From positions 71,483-135,482 of the forward strand of contig CAJTPN010000004.1 in the NCBI GenBank assembly GCA_910578185.1: 64,000 nucleotides of DNA, in the 5' to 3' direction. This document shows positions 1-8,485 of the stretch, in pieces (position 1 is the stretch's first letter; each line of letters starts with the position of its first letter). The translations under genes were made by a program, and so were the position numbers. The DNA is from an uncultured Acetatifactor sp. Lineage in GTDB: Bacteria; Bacillota; Clostridia; Lachnospirales; Lachnospiraceae. The notes beneath the pieces are model-generated. The model saw only the letters and a program-made list of their open reading frames with translations. It had not been told where the DNA came from and did not search any database.

Positions 1-272
1 TTCTCCCCCATCTGCTGTATCACGTTCCATACTCCCATGGCGCTGATACTCTGTCCTGTCTTTTCACTCACCTTCGCTGCACATTCCCGGTAGAACAGTT
101 CCGTAATTCCTTTTACCAACTGTTCCGATATATTTGTGGAAATGAGTCCCACTCTGTTAAGCTCCAGCGTTTCCTCCAGCAGATACACATAGTGTTTCAA
201 ACCGTCTTCCTCCACTGCCTCGTATACTGCCCTGCGATAGACTACCTCCCCGTACACCGTCTTTATGGCGGG
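1..272 (-). mobile_element. ISLre2-family transposase fragment (runs off window edge)
   Basis: The minus strand is open from a stop at 273-275 to the window edge. It encodes a peptide reading AIKTVYGEVVYRRAVYEAV, then a YLLEETLEL stretch, then ITELFYRECAAKVSE and GVWNVIQQMGE. This spacing of conserved blocks matches the middle of ISLre2 (UPF0236) transposases, which cut and paste ISLre2 elements. No start codon or N-terminal part is found to the right, so the piece is truncated at its 5' end; the 3' part lies outside the window. Assignment is from remembered family motifs. Confidence 0.75.
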
Positions 273-315
273 CTAAGTACCCCATTCCCAACACGCCGTA
301 AGCGCAAAAACAAAA

Positions 316-349
316 CTGCCGCAATAAGCGATACGCCCTATTGCGACAG
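316..349 (-). terminator. Rho-independent terminator of the DUF4097 gene
   Basis: On the minus strand an 11-bp stem with one mismatch (CTGTCGCAATA pairing with TATTGCGGCAG) is followed directly by TTTTGTTTTT. It lies 11 bp past the stop codon of the DUF4097 gene. Confidence 0.8.
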
Positions 350-359
350 CCTCATTATC

Positions 360-1559
360 TTATACACACTGTATGTTGATATTTCCAGAACCGGATTTAA
401 TTGTTACTTTACATGCTCCGTCCCCATAACGGAAGGTTCCCTTTTTGGCGGTAATCTTTGTCTCATCCTTCCATGAAACCTTGGCATTTCCGCTTATGGT
501 TTTCACCGCAGCTTCAACCCCCGTGGCATCCTCCAAGCCAAACTGTACATTACCGCTGGCCGTGGTTAATGTAGCCTGCTTTAATCCCCCTGTGGTCTTC
601 ATCTTAATATTGCCGCTGGCCGTGCCGCACTCACAGTTTTCCGAATTCGTCTTCATCTGAATATTGCCGCTGGCTGTGGTACACTTAACTTCCCCACAAT
701 TACCTTCCTTTAAGGAAATATTGCCGCTTGCCGTGGTAAATTTACCAAACTGTATATTGGTATTACTCATATTAACATTACCGCTGGCCGTAGATAGCTT
801 ACCATGCTGAATTTTTCCGTCAACAATATTGATGTCTCCGCTGGCTGTCTGCAAGCTTACGACTTCTGTGGCCGTTCCCGCAATATTGATATTTCCACTG
901 GCGCTTGTACCCTTTAATTCCTCCAACTCCAATTCTGAAATACGGATATCCCCGCTGGTTACGGAAGCATTCAGCTTCGGCATTCCCTTTGGAATTTTTA
1001 CGATCAATGTAATGGAATGATTCTCCCCGCCAAAATTGGAAGCATTTCCATAAGAGATGATGGTACGTCCAAAGAGCTTTATCTTGATCAGCTCTCCCTT
1101 ATCCACCTGGCTGTCATCCTCACCTTCCCTAAGCTTTACCTCCCCGTAATAGACCCCGTTTTCCTGCCGCTGACAAAATTCATACTTCAACTGACTGCTT
1201 ATATTTTTATTATTTTTGTACTCCACATGGAGTTTCTGGTCCTCCGACGGCTCCACGATCACATCTGCCACACAGCCCTTCAGAACAACCTCCTTAAATT
1301 CTTCGGAATAAGTAAATTTCTTTTCAGGCTCTTCCTCCCACCGAATGTTGGCGGCATCCATCTCCGGCCTATCCTGGATCATTTCCTGTACCATATCCTC
1401 GATATTTCCCAGCTCCCCAATAATTTCCTCTTCCGACTTTCCCTGCTTTTCCCCTTCGGCAAAGTGCTGAATATAATCTTCCAAAATCTCCTCCTGCAGT
1501 TCTCTGCCAAACGTCTCCAGTCTTTCCCGCAGTTTTTCCATATATTCTGATTTGGTCAT
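360..1559 (-). CDS. DUF1700/DUF4097 beta-repeat protein
   Basis: The N-terminal ~75 residues (MTKSEYMEKLRERLE, later IGELGNIEDMVQEM) form the helical DUF1700/HAAS-type module. From about residue 190 the protein is a run of at least eight repeats centred on T(A/S)SG(N/D)(I/V), the signature of DUF4097 beta-solenoid proteins thought to act as envelope-associated adhesin-like scaffolds. No signal peptide or membrane segment is visible, which is usual for this architecture. The ATG at 1559 is preceded by AGGAGG; a longer reading frame upstream lacks such a site. The PadR gene lies 56 bp upstream on the same strand, the usual pairing, so PadR probably controls both genes. Molecular function is unknown. 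Confidence 0.85.
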   Translation of the reverse strand: MTKSEYMEKLRERLETFGRELQEEILEDYIQHFAEGEKQGKSEEEIIGELGNIEDMVQEMIQDRPEMDAANIRWEEEPEKKFTYSEEFKEVVLKGCVADVIVEPSEDQKLHVEYKNNKNISSQLKYEFCQRQENGVYYGEVKLREGEDDSQVDKGELIKIKLFGRTIISYGNASNFGGENHSITLIVKIPKGMPKLNASVTSGDIRISELELEELKGTSASGNINIAGTATEVVSLQTASGDINIVDGKIQHGKLSTASGNVNMSNTNIQFGKFTTASGNISLKEGNCGEVKCTTASGNIQMKTNSENCECGTASGNIKMKTTGGLKQATLTTASGNVQFGLEDATGVEAAVKTISGNAKVSWKDETKITAKKGTFRYGDGACKVTIKSGSGNINIQCV

Positions 1560-1615
1560 GTTTTTCCTCCTATTCCAGTTCCGTTTCTTCTCTCCTGCGT
1601 CCTTCCTCAATCAGG

Positions 1616-1924
1616 CTACTCCGCCATTAATTTATTGACTGCGTTGATAAACACTTCCCATTCTTGCTTTACCGACTCCAAATATTCTCTACCCTGCAGC
1701 GTCAGCTGATAATATTTTCTCGCCGGTCCCGATTCCGACTCCATCAGATAAGTCGTCACATAATCCTCTTCTTTCAGCCTTCGCAGAATCGGATACAATG
1801 TACCGCTGGCAATGGACATTTCGCCTGATATTTTCTCTGTCAGCTCATAACCATATTTATCGCCCTGCACCAGCTGAGACAATACGCACATCTCCAATGC
1901 ACCCTTTTTAAATTGTGTATTCAT
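1616..1924 (-). CDS. PadR-family transcriptional regulator
   Basis: A 102-residue winged-helix protein beginning MNTQFKKGALEMCVLSQL. It contains the PadR hallmarks: the YGYELTEKI block, GTLYPILRRL of the recognition helix region, and a wing with GPARKYYQLT. PadR proteins bind as dimers to palindromes in their own promoters and respond to phenolics, drugs or envelope stress. The start at 1924 is set by AAGGAGGGC eight bases upstream; the frame runs further upstream without a ribosome site. It is the first gene of a two-gene unit with the DUF1700/DUF4097 gene. The ligand cannot be read from the sequence. Confidence 0.92.
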   Translation of the reverse strand: MNTQFKKGALEMCVLSQLVQGDKYGYELTEKISGEMSIASGTLYPILRRLKEEDYVTTYLMESESGPARKYYQLTLQGREYLESVKQEWEVFINAVNKLMAE

Positions 1925-2120
1925 GGATGCCCTCCTTTCCTTATTACCTCCTATACTTCCTTTCAACAAGTTTAGTATATCACACAGTATTATATAATGC
2001 AATATACTATTTTATTTTTTCTCCCTTTTCAAAAAAGTGTCCCTCGTGCATAAATTTAAACATGCAATGTATATTTACACAAAACTCACATGATCTGCAA
2101 CAACTTAAGGGCTCTATTAC

Positions 2121-2450
2121 TCAGAATTTCAAATCTATTTGAAACGCAAAGTCTTTTTCGCATTGAAAATGTTGTCCTATTTGTTTCACAAAATAATCTT
2201 CATTTTTCGGATAGACTGCTTTCGTCATCACTCTTAATAAATCTAATTCTTCAACAGATTCTTTCAACACAATTTCAATTGTACTCCATCCATCTGTTAC
2301 AGGTGAATATATATCATTCAGCATATCAGAAAAAAGCTCATATCCGTTTATGTGCTGGTTCCTTGCCAACTGCTCGGCTCTGCTTGAACACAGCATTTTT
2401 TCTAACATACCATACTGCTTACCATTCAGAGTTACTTGATATGTTTTCAT
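2121..2450 (-). CDS. Small hypothetical protein, cargo of cassette A
   Basis: A 109-residue soluble protein starting MKTYQVTLNGKQYGMLEKML. The ATG at 2450 has a strong AGGAGG site eight bases upstream. No signal peptide, membrane segment, catalytic motif or known domain is recognised. The composition (two Cys, acidic middle SVEELDLLRV) suggests a small globular protein. It is the only gene between the two inverted repeats of cassette A and is read from a promoter in the right end of the element. Single small orphan genes in such a position are often immunity or regulatory proteins, but nothing in the sequence shows this. Confidence 0.75.
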   Translation of the reverse strand: MKTYQVTLNGKQYGMLEKMLCSSRAEQLARNQHINGYELFSDMLNDIYSPVTDGWSTIEIVLKESVEELDLLRVMTKAVYPKNEDYFVKQIGQHFQCEKDFAFQIDLKF

Positions 2451-2520
2451 GTATCGCTCCTCCTAAATTCCCAATCTATATACTTAATCATAAATTTTTT
2501 ACTGCCATTTACAATGTATA

Positions 2521-2550
2521 TTTATAAGTCATTTCCCGATGGGTACACAA
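2521..2550 (-). promoter_or_regulatory. Promoter built into the right end of cassette A
   Basis: Minus-strand TTGTGT (2550-2545) and TATAAA (2526-2521) with an 18-bp spacer. The -35 box lies within the inverted repeat. The same boxes and spacing occur in cassette B although the spacer sequence differs, so the promoter is a conserved part of the element end. Confidence 0.55.
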
Positions 2551-2826
2551 TTCCGAAAAGGGAGTATTTTTTTTCTTGTCAATATTGACACTTCAAGAGC
2601 TGACACCTATAATATTCCCATCCCCCTCAAGGACTCTCCCATTTGCTGTGCTGAAAGCTTTTCTGCCAAAAATCGCCTCTTTGAGAAATCGCAGTATTGC
2701 CATGGGACATCAGTACAACTCCTGTTATGAAATGTACGAAGATACGCTTAAATATATTCCTTAAACATTAGGAACCTTTTTCTTTAAGATAAAAGTGTTC
2801 CCTTGGATAATTGCAAAGGAGAGAAT

Positions 2827-3594
2827 ATGAATTTACAAATAAAGCATCCCACAACATCCCCAGCGGAAACCAACTCCACAAAGCACGCTCTGATCACCGG
2901 CGCATCCAGAGGAATCGGGCAGGCAATGGCGAAAAAGTTTGCCATGTCCGGCTTCCACTTAACGCTCACCTGCCAAAATTCCGTGGAAGCCCTGGCTGTT
3001 CTTGCCAGCGAACTGCAATCCGCTTATAGAATTTCCTGCATACCGCTTCAGGCGGATATGGGAAATGAAAGGGATGTGGAGCAGGTTTTCTCCACCGTCA
3101 AAAGCCTGGATGTTCTGGTCAACAACGCGGGGATTGCTCACCTGGGGCTGCTGACAGATATGACTGCCGATCAATGGCACAGAATCATGGCGGTAAACCT
3201 GGACTCCTGTTTTTATACCTGTCGGGCGGCAATCCCCCTGATGCTGCAAAAACAAAGCGGAAAGATCATCAATATCTCCTCCGTATGGGGATCTCAGGGC
3301 GCTTCCATGGAGGTTGCCTATTCCGCCTCCAAAGGCGGTATGAACGCCTTTACAAAGGCATTGGCCAAAGAATTGGCCCCCAGCAACATACAGGTCAACG
3401 CCATCGCATGCGGTGTAATCGACACACAGATGAACGCCTGTCTGTCTGCAGAAGAACGGGATACACTCAAATCGGAGATTCCGGCAGACAGATTCGGAGC
3501 GCCTTCCGAAGTAGCGGAACTGGCTCTTCAGATCGCCCGGTCCCCTTCCTATATGACCGGTCAGATCATAACATTGGACGGGGGATGGTATTGA
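2827..3594 (+). CDS. SDR-family oxidoreductase (FabG-like)
   Basis: A classical short-chain dehydrogenase/reductase of 255 residues. The nucleotide-binding TGASRGIG motif is near residue 25, the NNAG motif near 100, and the catalytic Ser-Tyr-Lys set is seen as NISSVWGS followed by YSASKGG. The C-terminus reads MTGQIITLDGGWY, typical of 3-oxoacyl-ACP reductase-like enzymes. It should reduce a carbonyl or oxidise an alcohol with NAD(P)H in the cytosol; the substrate is not evident because no fatty-acid genes are nearby. The ATG at 2827 has AAAGGAG seven bases upstream; an in-frame TTG eight codons earlier has no site. It stands alone on the plus strand and ends in its own terminator. Confidence 0.9.
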   Translation: MNLQIKHPTTSPAETNSTKHALITGASRGIGQAMAKKFAMSGFHLTLTCQNSVEALAVLASELQSAYRISCIPLQADMGNERDVEQVFSTVKSLDVLVNNAGIAHLGLLTDMTADQWHRIMAVNLDSCFYTCRAAIPLMLQKQSGKIINISSVWGSQGASMEVAYSASKGGMNAFTKALAKELAPSNIQVNAIACGVIDTQMNACLSAEERDTLKSEIPADRFGAPSEVAELALQIARSPSYMTGQIITLDGGWY

Positions 3595-3615
3595 CACCAT
3601 CCCCCGGAAATTTTT
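3580..3615 (+). terminator. Terminator overlapping the SDR stop codon
   Basis: A 10-bp perfect stem (GGGGGATGGT / ACCATCCCCC) with the TGA stop in its loop, followed by GGAAATTTTT. The stem therefore starts inside the last codons of the gene. Confidence 0.75.
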
Positions 3616-3868
3616 ACGAAAAACGTTCTTTTTCTTCCTGATAAATTGCCTGTACATCCGCGCCGGGGACCAGGGAATCCACAACCTTCTGCATTTCTCC
3701 CTTTGTCCTGGCGCCCTTGCACCGCAAAATCACCTGCTCCTTTTCCGCCTCGGTCAATGCCGAATAACCTCTCATTGCAGGCTCCGACTGCGCCAATGCC
3801 ATCCCGAAGCCAAGCGGCAGCTCCGTAAAAGGAACGCCGGTGTAGGACCCTTCCACACTGTAATCCAT
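3614..3868 (-). CDS. Conserved small hypothetical protein
   Basis: An 84-residue protein starting MDYSVEGSYTGVPFTELPLG. AAGGAG lies eight bases before the ATG. The C-terminal half (SALTEAEKEQVILRC, KGEMQKVVDSL) is helical and charged; no membrane segment. Similar short proteins are familiar from Lachnospiraceae genomes but have no assigned function. It is the last gene of the minus-strand train after GH35, about 130 bp downstream. Confidence 0.7.
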   Translation of the reverse strand: MDYSVEGSYTGVPFTELPLGFGMALAQSEPAMRGYSALTEAEKEQVILRCKGARTKGEMQKVVDSLVPGADVQAIYQEEKERFS

Positions 3869-4000
3869 CCTTCACACTCCTTTTTGATAAATTCCAGGGC
3901 ATCACATATTTTCGCCCTGACTACAGTGTGTGCATATTTTCCGCAACTATCCCTTTTTCCTGATTCCCCCTTAAAGCTGATTGGGTCACTGCTTCCTGTC

Positions 4001-5773
4001 CTATCCTATATCCGGTTCATCCTGAAGACTGATTGAGTCTCCAGCCTTCCCATCTGTCTCAAACAATATGATTTCATTTTGTCCCTTTTTCAACAGCGGA
4101 CCGGGTATGTAAAGCCTTTTCTGGGGTCCGATCTCCCAGAACCTTCCTATATTGAAACCGTTTACAAAAGCCACACCCTTGCCCCATCCAGCAAAGTCAA
4201 GAAAGGTATCTCCCGGCTCTTCCACCGTAAACAGAAAACGATAAAATGTTGGTACTCCTTGCCGGGCATCATTCTGTTCCCTTGTCCCTACCTGCTCTGC
4301 GGAAAAATCCACCAGCCCGATATTGTCCAAGGGCAGAGGATACTGCTCCCAATGATTGTGCATATGGCCGTTAATCTGTACACAATGGTCTATTCCCTTG
4401 CGCTGCTGCTCCATCCGGGGGCCAAAGTTGACTCGTCCCATATTCTCCACCAGAATATCCAGCCTTGCCCCTTTTGAAATAGAAATTCCCACCTTCTGCT
4501 CTTCCAAAAGCTCCCTGTCGTACAAGGTCAATACAGGTTGGTCCTCCACAAGAATATTGGCCCGGTCATTGGCATTCCATAACCGGATCTTATCCAACCT
4601 TTCCTCCGTATGCAGCCGGGTGCGATATAAAATATAACCGTAATTTTGTCCCAGACGTTCCATGGATTGCGGATATATACTTGTAACCGGCTTGCTGATC
4701 CTCTCCAGCACATTGTTCAGAGAAACCTTTCGCTCCACCTTGATAACGCCGTAATTTTTCCGAACTATCTTTGTGGATAATTGTACGGCGGGAATCTTGA
4801 CATATCTGCCGATCACTTCCTGATACCGACGATATTTCTCCGTGATCTGACCGTCCTCGGTGAGCACCCCGTCATAATCATACGATGTAACATCCGGATT
4901 CAGCCTGTCGTAATAATTGGAACCGTTCATAAACCCAAAATTGGTGCCGCCTTCAAACATATAAATATTCACATGTCCCAGTTCCAGCATCTTATCCAAA
5001 TCTCTGACGCTTTTTTCCAGATCTCCTTTCATATGCCCGCCGTTACCCCAATGGTCAAACCAGCCCACCCAGAATTCGGTACACATCAGCGGCCCGCCCT
5101 CTGTATAACGCGCCAAAACGCCGAAGCGCTCCTCCGTGCCGGAACCAAAATTTCCCGTGGGCAGCACACCGGGCAGCCTCCCCGCATTGAAGCTCTCCGG
5201 ATACGGGCCGTCGGAAGTCACCAGCGGCACCTCCACACCGTTATCCGTCATCAATTTTTTCACGGCTTCCAGATAAGTCACGTCGTTGGCATAGTAGCCG
5301 TATTCGTTCTCCACCTGCATCAATATCACCGGGCCGCCCCTGGTAATCTGCCATGGTACCAGCCTGGGCAGCAACACCTTATAATACTCCTCAACATGTC
5401 GCAAAAAGGGCGGATAATTGACGCGAAGCCGCATACCATCCTCTCTTAAAAGCCATCCGGGCAATCCTCCAAATTCCCACTCGGCACAGATATAGGGCGA
5501 AGGACGTATGATGACATACAGTCCAAGCTCCTCTGCCTGTTGAATAAACCGCTCCACATCCAATATACCCTCGAAGCAAAATTCCCCCTTATTGGGCTCA
5601 TGGAGATTCCAGGGGACATAAGTTTCCACAGTGTTACAGCCCATGGCCTTCAGCTTTTCCAACCGATCCTGCCAGTACTCGGGAACCGTTCTGAAATAAT
5701 GGAACGCACCGGATATGATCTTCATAGGTTCCCCGTTCAAATAAAAAGTATCCTTGATTTCAAAAGTCTTCAT
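4001..5773 (-). CDS. Glycoside hydrolase family 35 beta-galactosidase
   Basis: A retaining exo-beta-galactosidase of about 590 residues. The acid/base Glu is in VILMQVENEYGYYAN and the nucleophile Glu in LMCTEFWVGWFDHWGN, both hallmark GH35 motifs. The N-terminal TIM barrel is followed by beta-sandwich domains ending in FNIGRFWEIGPQKRLYIPGP, also typical. No signal peptide is present, so the enzyme acts on imported galactosides. The ATG at 5773 (MKTFEIKDTFYLNGEPMKI) fits family N-termini and has GGAG 11 bases upstream; an in-frame ATG at 5803 adds ten residues and is equally readable. It lies just after the DUF4125 gene in the same train. Confidence 0.93.
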   Translation of the reverse strand: MKTFEIKDTFYLNGEPMKIISGAFHYFRTVPEYWQDRLEKLKAMGCNTVETYVPWNLHEPNKGEFCFEGILDVERFIQQAEELGLYVIIRPSPYICAEWEFGGLPGWLLREDGMRLRVNYPPFLRHVEEYYKVLLPRLVPWQITRGGPVILMQVENEYGYYANDVTYLEAVKKLMTDNGVEVPLVTSDGPYPESFNAGRLPGVLPTGNFGSGTEERFGVLARYTEGGPLMCTEFWVGWFDHWGNGGHMKGDLEKSVRDLDKMLELGHVNIYMFEGGTNFGFMNGSNYYDRLNPDVTSYDYDGVLTEDGQITEKYRRYQEVIGRYVKIPAVQLSTKIVRKNYGVIKVERKVSLNNVLERISKPVTSIYPQSMERLGQNYGYILYRTRLHTEERLDKIRLWNANDRANILVEDQPVLTLYDRELLEEQKVGISISKGARLDILVENMGRVNFGPRMEQQRKGIDHCVQINGHMHNHWEQYPLPLDNIGLVDFSAEQVGTREQNDARQGVPTFYRFLFTVEEPGDTFLDFAGWGKGVAFVNGFNIGRFWEIGPQKRLYIPGPLLKKGQNEIILFETDGKAGDSISLQDEPDIG

Positions 5774-5791
5774 ATAAATTATGTCTCCATT

Positions 5792-5877
5792 CCAGTTCCG
5801 CATCTGCCCTCACGTAAATCCTCCTGGATTCCATTTGGGCTGATGCTGTTTTTTCCAGTTCCGCATCCGCCCTCACG
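5792..5877 (-). repeat. Short direct repeat at the DUF4125-GH35 junction
   Basis: A 23-bp sequence containing CCAGTTCCGCATC(T/C)GCCCTCACG occurs at 5792-5814 and 5855-5877 with one mismatch. The right copy overlaps the stop codon of the DUF4125 gene and the left copy covers the alternative GH35 start, so an 18-codon mini-ORF (starting MRNW, as the long GH35 form does) sits between them. It looks like a small tandem duplication that changed the translational junction. Confidence 0.6.
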
Positions 5878-8485
5878 CCCAGGCTTCCGCAATTTTGCGG
5901 TCCGCTTCTTCCATACTCTTGTAGCCATACATTTTTACACTGTTTGTCATGATGTCGTCAGCGAGATTTGTCCCCTTCTGCGCATACGAGACCACATATC
6001 TCCCGTACAGCTCCAACATTTTGTCGGAGTACGTGCCAAGCTCCCCCCGCAGATAAGTCTCGTAAGAGGTGTCGAACGCCCGGTCTTCCCGGGTATGGAT
6101 GGTTCTGGCATTATCCGCCAGCGCAGGATAGCGCTTTGCAAAGTCTTCCATCCACGCTACCTGCAATCCCACAATCTGCTCAATGATGGCCTTTTTCTCC
6201 TCCGACAACTCCGGAAAATGAGATTTGATTTTCTCAAATTCCTCCGGCGCAGTACTCTCCATCATACGGCCATATTTTTCTTCAATTAAGTTATGCCCTC
6301 TCTGATATTCCCTGCGAAAATCGTACAGATACTGGAGAAGCATCCCTCGGTTCCATGTCAGGTACTGGCTCTTTCGCATAATGGAAAAGGTTGGCCAATC
6401 ATTTTGACAGCTGGCTCTGCCCCCCTCATTTTTTACTTTGTCAAAGGCTTCAAATTCCAGCCTGGCAATCTCTTCCACCAGCGCTTCGTCGCCTTTTGCG
6501 GCCAGCGCCGCCTTGTACACCAGTTCCTCACTGTGGGCATCCAGGTAACTTTCCGTATCGCTGATATAACCCTCTCGATACATTTTCATGGCAAAGTATG
6601 CTCCCAGCCGCTCAATCAAATCATCCGTCAGTCCGGTGTCCCTGTTGTCATACAAGCTCTCCTTAATCTGCTCCACCAGTCCGGCCACCTCTCTGCCTTC
6701 CTCTGATTCCCTCAGACTTCGATAAAGCCACTTGTCATGGGGCGGATACTTTCCCTCAATATAATGTTCCAGCCTCATGGCCTCCCTGACACCGTCCCAT
6801 ACCATCATGCAGGCGGTGATATCATCCCCTCGTCCCCGCATCCTGGCATAATTATACTGGGCCGTCTGCGCAAATCTGGCCCCGCTCTCCGCCAGCTTCA
6901 AATAGCGGACTGCCTCTGGATAGCCCTGCTGCAGCTTCCGCCGATATGCAGAAAAAACATCCTCCTCATCCCAAAATACTTCTCCGCTGACGGCCGCCGC
7001 CAGAGACGCATCGCTAACCTGACTCCAATCTATCTGTTCATAAACTTCCGCTCCCGTCAAGTCCCGGTAAAATTCGGATATCTTTATCACGCCCCGCCTG
7101 TTGCGCCCATTCACATGGGGCGCCCGTTGACAACCCATAAATTCTTTCGGAAGCGCTTCATAGGCCCGTTGCAGTGCCTCACCGATCTCCCCATAGGTTT
7201 CGTCCGTAACCCACATACAAAAATCCGGTCCCCAATCGTGATCCCTGGAAGCCCCATCGTCGTATCCAAGACAGTCGGACCCCCTGCCCGACAGCCCCAC
7301 CGCAACCCTGCTCACATAGTCCGGAAACATTTCCTTTATCATCTTCCTGCCAAAGGCCTCATAATAAGCTCTTGCCAGCCCCAAGCCATTTAGCTTTCCA
7401 TTTTCTTGATCCGTATTCCTGTTCTCTCCCCCCTGATCTTCCTCATGCCTCAAGTCTCTGCTCCCGGCCTCACAATAAAGTCCCACATTTTCTATCCGTC
7501 CCCCAGGCTCTTTGTCCTTCTCCTGCCGCACCTGACGACAGGCTTCGGGTTCTTGCCCCCTTGCATCCAATGCCCTCTCACAGTCAGCCACATATGCCTG
7601 CAGCCTGCGATAATACTCATTATGCCCCAGGCTCTTTTCCACCGTGTCCGATGCCTGACAATAATATTGCAGCGCCTTCTCATACTCCTTATTTCGATAA
7701 TAAAATGCCCCCAGAGTGGCAATAGCAGCAGCATAATGACTGTCCGTCACATTTGCCCCTTCAAAAACCTCCATTGCCTTTACCGCATATTCGTAAGCCT
7801 CGGAAATCTCCCCCAACCCCATGCAAGTGCCTGCCAGATTGGCATAGGTGACCCCCAGCTCATAAGGCACCTGCTTCTTTGACACAATGGCAAGCGCCCC
7901 TGTGAGCATTTCCTTTGCTTTCTTAAAGTCTCCCATTTCCTGATACAACAGGCTCATATTATTTTTCAGTCCGGCTACATACATATCGTCCGCCGTAAGC
8001 TGCCTGTCATAAATTTCCTGAACCTGCAGATAATAGGCCATGGAATCCTCCAATTCCCCGCAGGCACGGCAGGCATTGGCCACATTGAGCAGCGTAGTGG
8101 CATAGGGAATGGTGCCCTGAAGTCCCATCCGCTTTGCCTGTTCAACAGTTTGCCCCGCTATCTTCATGGCATTTGCCTTCTGTCCCGTCTCCCGATAATA
8201 CCCAAGCAGTTCATTTAGCAAATGCAAAAGCCCTGTGTCATCTCGTTCCGAAACCGCCTGCCCAATGGATTGCAGCAGCAGCTTCTCCGCTTCCTCTCCC
8301 TTATTCTCCTCATAAAACCCATCCACCTGAGCCAAAATCCCGTTGATATCCAACATACCTTCCGATTTCTTCCTTTCCGCCCCTATGCTGCCCTGGCTCC
8401 TCTTCTTAAACAATGCTGCCGGTTTGACCAAAAGTTTTCCGATCACACCTTCCGCTGCCGCTCCAAAAATGAAACCTGCCGACAT
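5873..8485 (-). CDS. TPR - DUF4037 nucleotidyltransferase-like - DUF4125 protein
   Basis: An 870-residue three-part protein. Residues ~45-300 carry tetratricopeptide-like helices (ATTLLNVANACRACGELED, AYYLQVQEIYDRQ, AIATLGAFYYRNKEYEKALQ). Residues ~370-560 hold a DUF4037 nucleotidyltransferase-like core with GLSGRGSDCLGYDD and SRDHDWGPDF. Residues ~660-860 match DUF4125 (NEGGRASCQNDWPTFSIMRK, then NLIEEKYGRMMEST). DUF4037 proteins keep the GS-x-x-LG-x-DD nucleotidyltransferase motif; the substrate is unknown. The start is uncertain: 8485 overlaps the upstream gene by 43 bp with a poor ribosome site, and the ATG at 8356 (MLDINGILAQVDG) resembles family N-termini better. It is part of the train from the cyclase to GH35. 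Confidence 0.85.
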   Translation of the reverse strand: MSAGFIFGAAAEGVIGKLLVKPAALFKKRSQGSIGAERKKSEGMLDINGILAQVDGFYEENKGEEAEKLLLQSIGQAVSERDDTGLLHLLNELLGYYRETGQKANAMKIAGQTVEQAKRMGLQGTIPYATTLLNVANACRACGELEDSMAYYLQVQEIYDRQLTADDMYVAGLKNNMSLLYQEMGDFKKAKEMLTGALAIVSKKQVPYELGVTYANLAGTCMGLGEISEAYEYAVKAMEVFEGANVTDSHYAAAIATLGAFYYRNKEYEKALQYYCQASDTVEKSLGHNEYYRRLQAYVADCERALDARGQEPEACRQVRQEKDKEPGGRIENVGLYCEAGSRDLRHEEDQGGENRNTDQENGKLNGLGLARAYYEAFGRKMIKEMFPDYVSRVAVGLSGRGSDCLGYDDGASRDHDWGPDFCMWVTDETYGEIGEALQRAYEALPKEFMGCQRAPHVNGRNRRGVIKISEFYRDLTGAEVYEQIDWSQVSDASLAAAVSGEVFWDEEDVFSAYRRKLQQGYPEAVRYLKLAESGARFAQTAQYNYARMRGRGDDITACMMVWDGVREAMRLEHYIEGKYPPHDKWLYRSLRESEEGREVAGLVEQIKESLYDNRDTGLTDDLIERLGAYFAMKMYREGYISDTESYLDAHSEELVYKAALAAKGDEALVEEIARLEFEAFDKVKNEGGRASCQNDWPTFSIMRKSQYLTWNRGMLLQYLYDFRREYQRGHNLIEEKYGRMMESTAPEEFEKIKSHFPELSEEKKAIIEQIVGLQVAWMEDFAKRYPALADNARTIHTREDRAFDTSYETYLRGELGTYSDKMLELYGRYVVSYAQKGTNLADDIMTNSVKMYGYKSMEEADRKIAEAWA

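Larger units (their letters stand above)
2021..2564 (-). mobile_element. TIR cassette A: 544-bp non-autonomous element carrying one small gene
   Basis: The left end (2021) reads CTCCCTTTTCAAAAAAGTGT. The right end (2564), read inward on the minus strand, is CTCCCTTTTCGGAATTGTGT. These are terminal inverted repeats with the first ten bases identical. The element is flanked by TATTTTTT at 2013-2020 and TATTTTTT at 2565-2572, a perfect 8-bp target-site duplication. Subterminal sequence (CAATGTATATTTA) occurs near both ends in the same orientation. Inside is only one gene (2121-2450); there is no transposase. The ends match cassette B at 31422-31979 over roughly 60-70 bp on each side, while the cargo is unrelated. 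Confidence 0.8.

Noticed and set aside
1017..1550. Long plus-strand reading frame opposite the DUF4097 gene
   Set aside because: It mirrors the coding strand of a clear protein, has no ribosome site and reads as low-complexity antisense.
2959..3684. Minus-strand frame of 241 codons over the SDR gene
   Set aside because: The SDR on the plus strand has all catalytic motifs and a proper start; the antisense frame has no family features.
4771..4781. TGTGGATAA (perfect DnaA box) inside the GH35 gene
   Set aside because: A single isolated box in coding sequence is expected by chance; no cluster surrounds it.
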